From positions 1 to 6,964 of the forward strand of contig JAKJCD010000092.1 in the NCBI GenBank assembly GCA_022706625.1: 6,964 nucleotides of DNA, given 5' to 3'. Numbering within the stretch: position 1 is the first letter of the stretch; every line of letters starts with the position of its first letter. The notes under the pieces are model-generated. The model did no database searches. It had not been told where the DNA came from and worked only from the letters and a program-made list of their open reading frames with translations. The translations under genes were made by a program, and so were the position numbers. This document shows, piece by piece, positions 1 through 5,330 of the stretch. The DNA comes from Bacillota bacterium (lineage in GTDB: Bacteria; Bacillota; Clostridia; Peptostreptococcales; Anaerovoracaceae).

Positions 1-962
1 GCTCGCTTTTTATCCGCCATATCCATATAGCGGGCCCGTATGTCCATCTCTATCTGAACCGGTGCGTCTTGAGCGGCCTTTCTTGCCAACAGAGTAGCTG
101 TCTCCTGATTCAGGTAGGTGGAGGAACTGCTTGGGTATCGATATTTCAGGCTGGTAAGCAGTATCTCCTGAATTTCCGCTCCAAAAGCAGCGCCTTTTAT
201 CTCATTACGATTTTTGACTGCACTTTCGATAAACCCGGTCAAGCTTCCTTTCGGCTCCTCCGCCATTTTAAGTCCGTCAGTCAGGACTACATTCTGCATC
301 AGATCATAGCCCAAAAGCAGGTTGAAATTCATTCTGGCGTTTTTCAGCGCCGTTTCAGCGGCAGCTGCCTGGTCTTCCGCTGACAGTACTTGCGTTTCTG
401 CCGTTAGTGTATCGATCCTTGCCACCATCCCAAGTTTGTATTTTTTCATGGTGTTATCATAAATCGCTTTTTGATTCTGCAGGTTGTCCTTTGAGATCTT
501 GAGGTTTTCCTGAGCCTGGAGAACTCCGTAATAAACCTGAACCGTCATAGCTTCGATCTCATTGAGCTCCGCCTGATAATTCGATGCCACCTGTTCCTTT
601 GCAAAGTCGCGCCGCATTCTCATAATCTTCTCGTTTGTCTCCGTCATCCCGCTTTCTTCGGCAGCCGATGATACCGAAATCGAAGCTCCTTTTATTGCAT
701 TTAAAAAATCGGAGATACTTTTAGCGCTCTCTTTATATCCTCTTGCAACAGCTTCATCCGCCGCTTTGTTCAATTCGGCGGCTTCCGCCCGGCTTCCCGT
801 TGTCTGCATAATCTCCACTGCCTTGACGAGAGAAAGATCGATGGGGTCCCCTACGAAGTTCATATCAGGCACTATAGCCCTTTCTCCGCTGAAAGATGCG
901 GCTCCTGCGCCCAGGAGCACTAAAGCTGCCAGTGCTGTCAGCAAAATGCGTCTTTTCATCAT
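1..962 (-). CDS. TolC family protein (partial, C-terminus beyond window edge)
   Basis: The reverse strand reads open for 320 codons from ATG at 962 to the left edge, so the C-terminal part is cut by the window, not by mutation. It was found by direct translation, since no stop lies inside the window. Residues 1-25 form a signal peptide: basic KRR, then a hydrophobic stretch LLTALAALVLLGAGAA, with no lipobox cysteine. From about residue 40 the protein is almost entirely alpha-helical with long heptad-like stretches. Residues 141-220 carry the typical outer-membrane-efflux-protein pattern: YYGVLQAQENL, then KKYKLGMVARIDTLTAETQ, then ALKNARMNFNLLLGYDL. TolC-family proteins form trimeric exit ducts for RND, ABC or MFS efflux pumps; homologues also occur in clostridia. 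A GGAGG site (968-972) lies 5 bases before the first ATG and 8 before the second (959), so either may be used. The winged-helix gene lies 24 bases upstream, probably in the same operon. Adaptor and pump genes may follow outside the window; this is inference. Confidence 0.85.
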   Translation of the reverse strand, partial: MMKRRILLTALAALVLLGAGAASFSGERAIVPDMNFVGDPIDLSLVKAVEIMQTTGSRAEAAELNKAADEAVARGYKESAKSISDFLNAIKGASISVSSAAEESGMTETNEKIMRMRRDFAKEQVASNYQAELNEIEAMTVQVYYGVLQAQENLKISKDNLQNQKAIYDNTMKKYKLGMVARIDTLTAETQVLSAEDQAAAAETALKNARMNFNLLLGYDLMQNVVLTDGLKMAEEPKGSLTGFIESAVKNRNEIKGAAFGAEIQEILLTSLKYRYPSSSSTYLNQETATLLARKAAQDAPVQIEMDIRARYMDMADKKR

Positions 963-967
963 TTTAT

Positions 968-972
968 CCTCC
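968..972 (-). promoter_or_regulatory. Ribosome binding site of the TolC-family gene
   Basis: GGAGG on the minus strand. It is followed by two in-frame ATG codons (962 and 959) at spacings of 5 and 8 bases, so it does not by itself decide between them. Confidence 0.6.
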
Positions 973-986
973 GATTATCAAAAGGT

Positions 987-1313
987 TTATATTTTTATCC
1001 TCGCAAATATCTCCTTCAGAGCCTCATCTTTTTCCGGCTGCTCGAAGGATAATGAGCGATAAGCATCTTCAATAAAAGCCAGTCCTGCTTCAGTAAGGGC
1101 TGCAACGAATCTTTTGCTTATCTTATTACGTTTAAAGGAAACCAGGTCTTTTTCCTGCAAAAACAATAGCTGATGGTAGATTTCGCTATAGTAGCCTCCA
1201 TTTATCTGGGCTGCATAAAACCTTATCTCCTTCCCCGCTTGCATGCCGGAAAGGTTGTAAAGCGTTCTGAGTATCTCAAAGCGGGTATTGATCGGGTTTT
1301 CTAAAACCGGCAC
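987..1313 (-). CDS. Small winged-helix DNA-binding protein, probable regulator of the tolC-like operon
   Basis: A 108-residue protein. The start is GTG at 1313, supported by a GGAGG site (1322-1326) with an 8-base spacer. I do not recognise a specific family. Its build suggests one winged-helix domain: an N-terminal helix (NTRFEILRTLYNLSG), a second helix, a YSEIYHQLLFLQEKDLVS stretch typical of a recognition helix leading into the wing, a basic segment KRNKISKRFVAALT as the wing, and a final helix (EAGLAFIEDAYRSL). The layout recalls PadR- or MarR-like regulators, but no family motif is decisive. No effector-binding domain is present, since the acidic and basic C-terminal tail is only about 20 residues. 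It is the first gene of a unit with the TolC-family gene 24 bases downstream, so local control of an efflux operon is the natural guess. The palindrome at 1354-1361 in its own promoter is a candidate binding site. Confidence is high that it is a gene, moderate for the function. Confidence 0.7.
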   Translation of the reverse strand: MPVLENPINTRFEILRTLYNLSGMQAGKEIRFYAAQINGGYYSEIYHQLLFLQEKDLVSFKRNKISKRFVAALTEAGLAFIEDAYRSLSFEQPEKDEALKEIFARIKI

Positions 1314-1353
1314 TGCTGCTTCCTCCGTAAAGATGCGTTATTAGTATTATCAA

Positions 1354-1361
1354 TGTATACA
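1354..1361. promoter_or_regulatory. Palindrome TGTATACA, possible operator
   Basis: A perfect 8-base palindrome that falls at the predicted transcription start of the winged-helix gene. The position would suit autorepression by that protein. Such a short AT-rich palindrome can easily occur by chance, and the flanking bases do not extend it. Confidence 0.25.
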
Positions 1362-1362
1362 A

Positions 1363-1371
1363 ATTATAACA
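1363..1371 (-). promoter_or_regulatory. Extended -10 promoter for the winged-helix/tolC-like unit
   Basis: The minus strand reads TGTTATAAT, a perfect extended -10 (TGn plus TATAAT). No recognisable -35 lies 17 bases upstream, as is usual for extended -10 promoters. Transcription would begin near 1356, giving a leader of roughly 40 bases before the GTG start. This is a prediction from the motif alone. Confidence 0.5.
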
Positions 1372-1386
1372 CCCCGGATGTTTATA

Positions 1387-1395
1387 TGCTATACT
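1387..1395 (+). promoter_or_regulatory. Extended -10 promoter for the DUF2007-like gene
   Basis: The plus strand reads TGCTATACT, an extended -10 (TGn plus TATACT, 5 of 6 to consensus). The place where a -35 would fall (about 1367-1372) overlaps the -10 of the divergent promoter. Transcription would begin near 1402, leaving a leader of about 25 bases that contains the AGGAGG site. Confidence 0.5.
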
Positions 1396-1426
1396 TTTTA
1401 TAAATAAAACCGACAGGAGGCGTGTC

Positions 1427-1711
1427 ATGTTTGAAAAAATGCAAGCGAAAGGCTGGCGCAACGGCGTGTATCTCACCACAGCGATGAACTCCCTTGAGGC
1501 GGACATTCTGGAATCAAAGCTCAGAGGGGAAGGCATCCCCGTTATAAAAAGGTATAAGGGCGCCGGCAACGCCATGGAGATCATAATGGGAAGCAGCTAT
1601 AGCTATCCCATTGAGCTGTATGTCCCCGAGGAAACGTTGGAAGACGCCCGTAATATCATTGTAGCGATACCCCTGCTTTCTGAGGATCCTGATGAGGATG
1701 ATCCTCAATAG
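1427..1711 (+). CDS. DUF2007-like small protein (putative signal-transducing protein)
   Basis: A 94-residue protein starting at ATG 1427, with AGGAGG at 1415-1420 and a 6-base spacer. Residues 13-75 match the pattern I know from the DUF2007 family: GVYLTTAMNSLEADILESKLRGEGIP at the front, with the typical statement of moving between regulated subunits as a short beta-alpha fold, then KRYKGAGNAMEIIMG, then a YPIELYVPEETLEDARNII segment. The family is described as putative prokaryotic signal-transducing proteins, but no biochemical role is established to my knowledge. There is no signal peptide or membrane segment, so it is cytoplasmic. The last ten residues (SEDPDEDDPQ) form a very acidic tail beyond the domain. 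The gene is transcribed alone, diverging from the winged-helix gene and converging on the ABC permease gene with only 11 bases between stop codons. The neighbours do not clarify its role. Confidence 0.8.
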   Translation: MFEKMQAKGWRNGVYLTTAMNSLEADILESKLRGEGIPVIKRYKGAGNAMEIIMGSSYSYPIELYVPEETLEDARNIIVAIPLLSEDPDEDDPQ

Positions 1712-1722
1712 CATTTTCGCTG

Positions 1723-3816
1723 TCAGTCTAAAGACTCCAAAGTCTGATTCAGATAACCGCTTATATATTGGTACTCGCCCGAATCGCCCGTTTTCACATC
1801 CCGACCGCCTTCCTTGGGTCTGTACAATATACTGATTTCATAAGCGGTATTAAGATCTATGCTGTTTGTGTGATAGCTCTGCAGGATCTTGTCAATCTTC
1901 TCCTTATCTGTAATCTGCACAATAGGAGGTCTTGAACTTTCAGCTATGTCTGCGGTCTCCGTTGAAAAAACCTCCTTCCTGTACTCATGGCCGCTTTTTG
2001 TGCCTCTTGGAACATAGATATCTATCCTTTCCACCATGTCCGCCGTCAAATCGAAGGAATAACCGTGGGCTTTCAGCCAGTTTATTGTTTTCCTTGCACT
2101 TTGCGGTACTCTGATGTTAATATATCCTTCTCCGGCACGATCCGGCTCTTCCTCTTCAGAATAAGTGTATTGTATTTCTATATTGGTATAGTTTGGCCTG
2201 AGGCTGATAATATCTTCGTATTTCATTTCCACAAAATCTTCTTCCAGACAAGAGATCAGTTCTTTCAGAAGCCGGGGGTCGGTTATTGATTTTTCGCCCT
2301 CCTTTTCGGAAGCGGGGATCTCCGAGTATATATTTGCTCTCTTATATGGCCCGGTCTTAAAAATGTAAAAGGAGTTTTTATTCTTATATTCAGCCGATTC
2401 AAAAATTTGTTTCATGTAGGGGCTCTCAGCCAAGAACATATAGTCGATATCGTAGCGGCGGCTCATATCAAATATGCCTTTGGTATCATACCGGATCTGC
2501 AGGCTCGATACGTATAGATTGTCCCGGGGAGTATCGAGACGTGCTTTGTTGTCGATGATACTGCGGTGCAATGCTTTAACAGCCTCAATATTTTCGGGAG
2601 AGGACAGCATCGGTTCCTTATCGTCTCCGTGGCTTCTCCACAGCATGACAGAGTTGAAATATGTGTTGCAGCCGGTGCTGTTAATGCTTCCGGTTTTTGG
2701 CACCCTGCTTTCAAAACCTGTAATATCCAGATTCAACCCTGCCAGAAAAACAATAGCAATGAGCGCATAGACAGCAAAGCTTTTCAACCCCTCTTTATTG
2801 AAAACCCGTGCAGTTTTCATGACTATCATCTGTCCGATTATGAAGAAAATCACCGTGCCTGCAGCAAATCCCGCATAAAGATATATCCTTTCCTCACCCA
2901 GTTCCTGGAAATAAAACCCTAACATCGTCATTCCAAGAAAAGCTATTATATAGCAGATGACAGGCTTCATGAATCCGAAGGCAAGAGAGTCCGATGCCCT
3001 TTCAAGCTTCCTTTTGTTGTAAAGGACTGCGGAGATAACAAGCATTGCAAAAATCGTCCCGATGTAATATAACACCTCATAAGTGCTGAAATAGCCTCTG
3101 CCGTTGATTATCGCCGTATAAGGTGATATCGAAAGGCAGATATCCATCCAGTTCCCCGAAAGATCAAAACCGAAAAGGTACAATTGGAAATAAACATTGA
3201 ATACCGCATAGAGCAAAGGTATCAGGAAGATAAAGAAATATGAGGTCATAAGGTGCATCAGGTTGTTGCCCGTCACGATGGCGGCAAATACCGCCACACT
3301 GAACAGTACAAATACGATCAATAGAGATGTCCCCAGCCAATTCAGTACTTCTGCCCGGGCGAATACATTTTCAGGTGAGATCGTAAGGCTTTCGCCGTAG
3401 CCCCACTGCCTGTAAGTCGGTTTGCTCAAGAGGAGCAGTATTATTCCATTAAGTACCACAGGCGCAGATATTAGAATGAGCCCGGTAATGAAGTTGCTGT
3501 TGAACAACTTTGCTCTTGTAAAGGGCATCGAGTGCATTACTGCTACGGAGCTCACATTCTGGAGATAGCGATATAGTATGACAGCGGTAATAACGGGCAC
3601 AAAAAGGTGGGCGCCCATAAAAAAGGGTTGCATGTTATGAAGCGACATCTGGATATAAGAGGCCATGAACCCCAGATTCTTGTACGACATAAGGATCGGA
3701 AAAACCCCCGAAAGAAAATACACCAGAAAAGCAAGGACCGGAACTGCCCAGAACCTGCGCAAATTCTCCTTGATCAAAGGGGCTGAAATGCTAAAATATG
3801 ATGCCTTCGATCTCAC
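1723..3816 (-). CDS. ABC-2-type permease with large extracytoplasmic C-terminal domain (DUF6449-like)
   Basis: About 697 residues from GTG 3816. This start has GGAGG at 3825-3829 with an 8-base spacer; longer in-frame starts at ATG 3837 and TTG 3855 lack a well-placed site. Nine membrane segments can be seen, near residues 23-43, 68-85, 110-130, 161-181, 190-215, 250-270, 290-310, 318-340 and 355-375. Between segments 2 and 3, HSMPFTR (95-101) resembles the cytoplasmic coupling segment of YtrC/YtrD-like permeases. After the ninth segment come about 310 hydrophilic residues. With the N-terminus inside and an odd number of segments, that domain would lie outside the membrane. From memory the arrangement matches clostridial permeases carrying DUF6449; I am less sure of that name than of the architecture. 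It overlaps the ATPase gene by 26 bases and is the third gene of the GntR operon, so it should be the ATPase's membrane partner. The substrate is unknown; export or sensing of cell-envelope-active compounds is a family-based guess. Confidence 0.85.
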   Translation of the reverse strand: MRSKASYFSISAPLIKENLRRFWAVPVLAFLVYFLSGVFPILMSYKNLGFMASYIQMSLHNMQPFFMGAHLFVPVITAVILYRYLQNVSSVAVMHSMPFTRAKLFNSNFITGLILISAPVVLNGIILLLLSKPTYRQWGYGESLTISPENVFARAEVLNWLGTSLLIVFVLFSVAVFAAIVTGNNLMHLMTSYFFIFLIPLLYAVFNVYFQLYLFGFDLSGNWMDICLSISPYTAIINGRGYFSTYEVLYYIGTIFAMLVISAVLYNKRKLERASDSLAFGFMKPVICYIIAFLGMTMLGFYFQELGEERIYLYAGFAAGTVIFFIIGQMIVMKTARVFNKEGLKSFAVYALIAIVFLAGLNLDITGFESRVPKTGSINSTGCNTYFNSVMLWRSHGDDKEPMLSSPENIEAVKALHRSIIDNKARLDTPRDNLYVSSLQIRYDTKGIFDMSRRYDIDYMFLAESPYMKQIFESAEYKNKNSFYIFKTGPYKRANIYSEIPASEKEGEKSITDPRLLKELISCLEEDFVEMKYEDIISLRPNYTNIEIQYTYSEEEEPDRAGEGYINIRVPQSARKTINWLKAHGYSFDLTADMVERIDIYVPRGTKSGHEYRKEVFSTETADIAESSRPPIVQITDKEKIDKILQSYHTNSIDLNTAYEISILYRPKEGGRDVKTGDSGEYQYISGYLNQTLESLD

Positions 3817-4687
3817 TGTCCCCACCTCCCAACTCATAAATAAATATTTCCTCAAGCGATAACGGAAGCAAATCGAAAATCACCGGATGGTTTTTTGCGA
3901 TCACTTCTTCCACTATTTCTTTACGATTGCGTACAATAAGAAGATCTACCGTTCCTCTGCTTTCTTTGTGCAGAACATTTAGCCCTTCATATGGATTCTG
4001 GCTTTGTTCCCTGAATGCTACCTGTATCTTGTGGATATCGGATTTCAGTCCGTCCAGATCCCTTTCTATCATCATTTTACCTTTGCTTAGGATCCCTATT
4101 GAATCACATATTCCTTCCATCTCTCTCAGATTGTGTGACGAAACCAAAACGGTCATTTCACGCTCTGCCACATCCTCTACCACGTATTTCCAAACCAGCT
4201 TTCTGATGATCGGATCAAGACCGTCGATAGGCTCATCTAATATCAAATAATCCGGCATCGACGACATAGTAAGTATAAAAGCCGCCTGTTTCTGCATGCC
4301 TTTTGAAAACTTGGAAAGCTTTCGTTTTTCGCTTAGCTCAAACCGCTTTGCCATTTGGGCATAGCGTTCCTCATTCCAGCCGGGGTATATCGATCTGTAA
4401 AATCTGGCTGATTCCTTCAAATTATAAGAAGCGAAGAAATATAGATCATCCGGGATGTATCCCGTCCTCCGCTTGATTTCAAGATTCTCATAGACAGAGG
4501 CATCCTCTATGGTTATGCTTCCGCCATCCTGTTTCAAAATCCCCGTGACATGCTTGATCAGAGTCGTCTTGCCTGCTCCGTTTGTGCCTACCAGGCCGTA
4601 AATAGAACCCTTTCTGACGTTAAGATCCAAACTTTGCAGGGCACGAAACCCATCAAAGCTTTTGTCCACATTCTGTACTTTTATCAT
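3791..4687 (-). CDS. ABC transporter ATP-binding protein (YtrB-like)
   Basis: A 298-residue cytoplasmic ATPase that powers the adjacent permease. Residue positions: Walker A GTNGAGKT at 34-41, signature FSKGMQKQ at 127-134, Walker B LILDEP at 148-153 with catalytic E152, D-loop GLDP at 156-159, and H-loop histidine H185 in VSSHNL. The Q-loop region reads TGYIPDD (75-81) and has no glutamine, and the signature has Lys in place of the first Gly of LSGGQ. Both are common in the ABC-2/YtrB-type branch rather than signs of decay. A C-terminal extension of about 85 residues follows the nucleotide-binding core, as in drug- and bacteriocin-related members. ATG 4687 overlaps the repressor stop as ATGA, with GAGGTGAT just upstream, so the two are probably translationally coupled. 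It ends inside the start of the permease gene. The substrate cannot be told from the sequence. Confidence 0.93.
   Translation of the reverse strand: MIKVQNVDKSFDGFRALQSLDLNVRKGSIYGLVGTNGAGKTTLIKHVTGILKQDGGSITIEDASVYENLEIKRRTGYIPDDLYFFASYNLKESARFYRSIYPGWNEERYAQMAKRFELSEKRKLSKFSKGMQKQAAFILTMSSMPDYLILDEPIDGLDPIIRKLVWKYVVEDVAEREMTVLVSSHNLREMEGICDSIGILSKGKMMIERDLDGLKSDIHKIQVAFREQSQNPYEGLNVLHKESRGTVDLLIVRNRKEIVEEVIAKNHPVIFDLLPLSLEEIFIYELGGGDSEIEGIIF
3825..3829 (-). promoter_or_regulatory. Ribosome binding site of the permease, inside the ATPase gene
   Basis: GGAGG on the minus strand, 8 bases before GTG 3816. It is built from the glycine codons of the ATPase C-terminus (LGGGDSE), so the 3' end of one gene doubles as the initiation signal of the next. 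It argues for GTG 3816 over the upstream TTG 3855 and ATG 3837. Confidence 0.7.
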
Positions 4688-5067
4688 CTCAAATCACCTC
4701 TTTCCCCGAGCAATTCATTTAACAACACCGAGATCCGTTCCTGCGTCATTCCGAGGAATTTCAATTCCCGAATCCCCCGCCTAAGTTCCTCTGTGACCTC
4801 AGACACCCGTTTTGCATCCACTTCCTTCTCTGCCGCTGCAGATACGAAGGTCCCGAGGCCCGCGACAGTGTACACAAAGCCTTGATATTCAAGTTCACGG
4901 TACGCCTTTTGGATCGTATTGGGGTTGACGGTCAAAACTTTTGAAAGCTCGCGAACGGAGGGAAGCTTCGACTCAGCCGGCAGTACATCGGCTAAGATCA
5001 GCTCTTTGATGTTGTCAACGATTTGTTCGTAGATGGATGTTCTACTCTTCAAATCCAATTGAAACAT
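4684..5067 (-). CDS. GntR-family transcriptional regulator, YtrA subfamily
   Basis: A 127-residue repressor-type protein. I start it at ATG 5067, where AAGGGG (5075-5080) lies 7 bases upstream and the N-terminus MFQLDLKSRTSIYEQI is the usual YtrA-subfamily beginning. The ATG ten codons earlier (5097) has no ribosome binding site. The winged helix occupies residues 10-77: the segment LPSVRELSKVLTVNPNTIQK (35-54) spans the helix-turn-helix, followed by YRELEYQGFVYTVAGLGTFV as recognition-helix end and wing. The remaining 50 residues form the short two-helix tail of the YtrA type, too small for the FadR or HutC effector domains. It is the first gene of an operon with an ABC ATPase and permease, the classical setting for this subfamily, whose known members are autorepressors relieved by cell-wall or membrane stress. 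The inverted repeat at 5182-5204 in its promoter is the likely binding site. Confidence 0.92.
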   Translation of the reverse strand: MFQLDLKSRTSIYEQIVDNIKELILADVLPAESKLPSVRELSKVLTVNPNTIQKAYRELEYQGFVYTVAGLGTFVSAAAEKEVDAKRVSEVTEELRRGIRELKFLGMTQERISVLLNELLGERGDLR

Positions 5068-5074
5068 GTTAAAA

Positions 5075-5080
5075 CCCCTT
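5075..5080 (-). promoter_or_regulatory. Ribosome binding site deciding the GntR start
   Basis: AAGGGG on the minus strand, 7 bases before ATG 5067. Nothing similar precedes ATG 5097, so the shorter protein is preferred. Confidence 0.6.
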
Positions 5081-5139
5081 TCTCTGTCCGCCTTCATACC
5101 AACCGGGCAGAAGGACGGCCATGGCAGTTTCGTTTACAG

Positions 5140-5154
5140 TGCATAGACTATGCA
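5140..5154. repeat. Perfect 7-base inverted repeat in the operon leader
   Basis: TGCATAG, one base, CTATGCA. It lies about 20-35 bases downstream of the predicted transcription start of the GntR operon. It shares CTATGC with the main operator, so it may be a second regulator site. A one-base loop makes an RNA hairpin role unlikely in this exact form. Confidence 0.4.
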
Positions 5155-5180
5155 TTTGAAACCTGCCTTATCCAGTTCTA

Positions 5181-5210
5181 AGTGTACTATATGGCATAGT
5201 TCACCGTCAA
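5181..5210 (-). promoter_or_regulatory. Promoter of the GntR-ABC operon
   Basis: On the minus strand TTGACG (5210-5205, 5 of 6 to the -35 consensus) is followed after 18 bases by TACACT (5186-5181, 4 of 6 to the -10). Transcription would begin near 5174, giving a leader of about 105 bases. The spacer is filled by an inverted repeat, which fits a repressor-controlled promoter. Confidence 0.55.
5182..5204. promoter_or_regulatory. Probable operator for the GntR/YtrA-type regulator
   Basis: Inverted repeat GTGTACTAT, 5 bases, ATAGTTCAC; the arms pair at 8 of 9 positions. It lies between -35 and -10 of the operon promoter. The Bacillus subtilis YtrA site, as I remember it, is AGTGTA-13 bp-TACACT; here AGTGTA (5181-5186) and TTCACC (5200-5205) are separated by exactly 13 bases, with two mismatches in the right half. 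Confidence 0.6.
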
Positions 5211-5231
5211 CACTTTTATAATAGCTTTTAT

Positions 5232-5255
5232 AAAAAAACCGCAATTTATGCGGTT
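5232..5255 (-). terminator. Intrinsic terminator of thrS
   Basis: On the minus strand AACCGCA, a 5-base loop, TGCGGTT forms a perfect 7-base-pair stem whose 3' end runs into seven consecutive T residues (5238-5232). It lies 76 bases after the thrS stop codon and just upstream of the promoter of the GntR operon, thus separating the two units. On the plus strand no T tract follows. Confidence 0.8.
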
Positions 5256-5269
5256 GAAAATGCAGCTCC

Positions 5270-5295
5270 TTCATCCTGAGCGAGGCGAAGAGTCG
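5270..5295. repeat. Short sequence resembling a dispersed intergenic repeat
   Basis: The segment beginning TCATCCTGAGCGAGGCGAAG closely resembles a motif (CATCCTGAGCGAAGCGAAGGAT and variants) that recurs between genes in many unrelated bacterial genomes. It lies between the thrS stop and its terminator, a typical site. Only one copy is visible, so the claim rests on recall of the motif. Confidence 0.45.
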
Positions 5296-5330
5296 GTTTT
5301 GCTTTCAGTTCGATAAAACTGGAATCAGTA

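Noticed and set aside
766..1062. Plus-strand open frame opposite the TolC-family start and winged-helix end
   Set aside because: It spans the 3' end of one minus-strand gene, the intergenic gap and the 5' end of the next; no ribosome site or domain is seen.
1681..1720. Inverted repeat TGAGGAT-N13-ATCCTCA at the end of the DUF2007-like gene as a terminator
   Set aside because: It lies in codons for the acidic tail, the loop is long, and only four T residues follow after six other bases. Convergent transcription may end here, but the structure is too weak to call.
1725..1745. Alternating AGTCT / AGACT / AGTCT motifs at the end of the permease gene
   Set aside because: Five-base stems with loops of two or four bases in coding sequence and no T tract; most likely chance.
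3817..3855. N-terminal extension of the permease to TTG 3855 or ATG 3837
   Set aside because: No well-spaced Shine-Dalgarno site precedes either codon, while GTG 3816 has GGAGG at 8 bases.
5068..5097. N-terminal extension of the GntR regulator to ATG 5097
   Set aside because: No ribosome site upstream, the added residues (MKADRERGFN) do not fit the family, and the AAGGGG site serves ATG 5067.
5303..5324. Hairpin CAGTT-N6-AACTG just after the thrS stop
   Set aside because: On the transcribed strand the stem beyond five pairs is interrupted and no T tract follows; the nearby 5232-5255 structure is a far better terminator.
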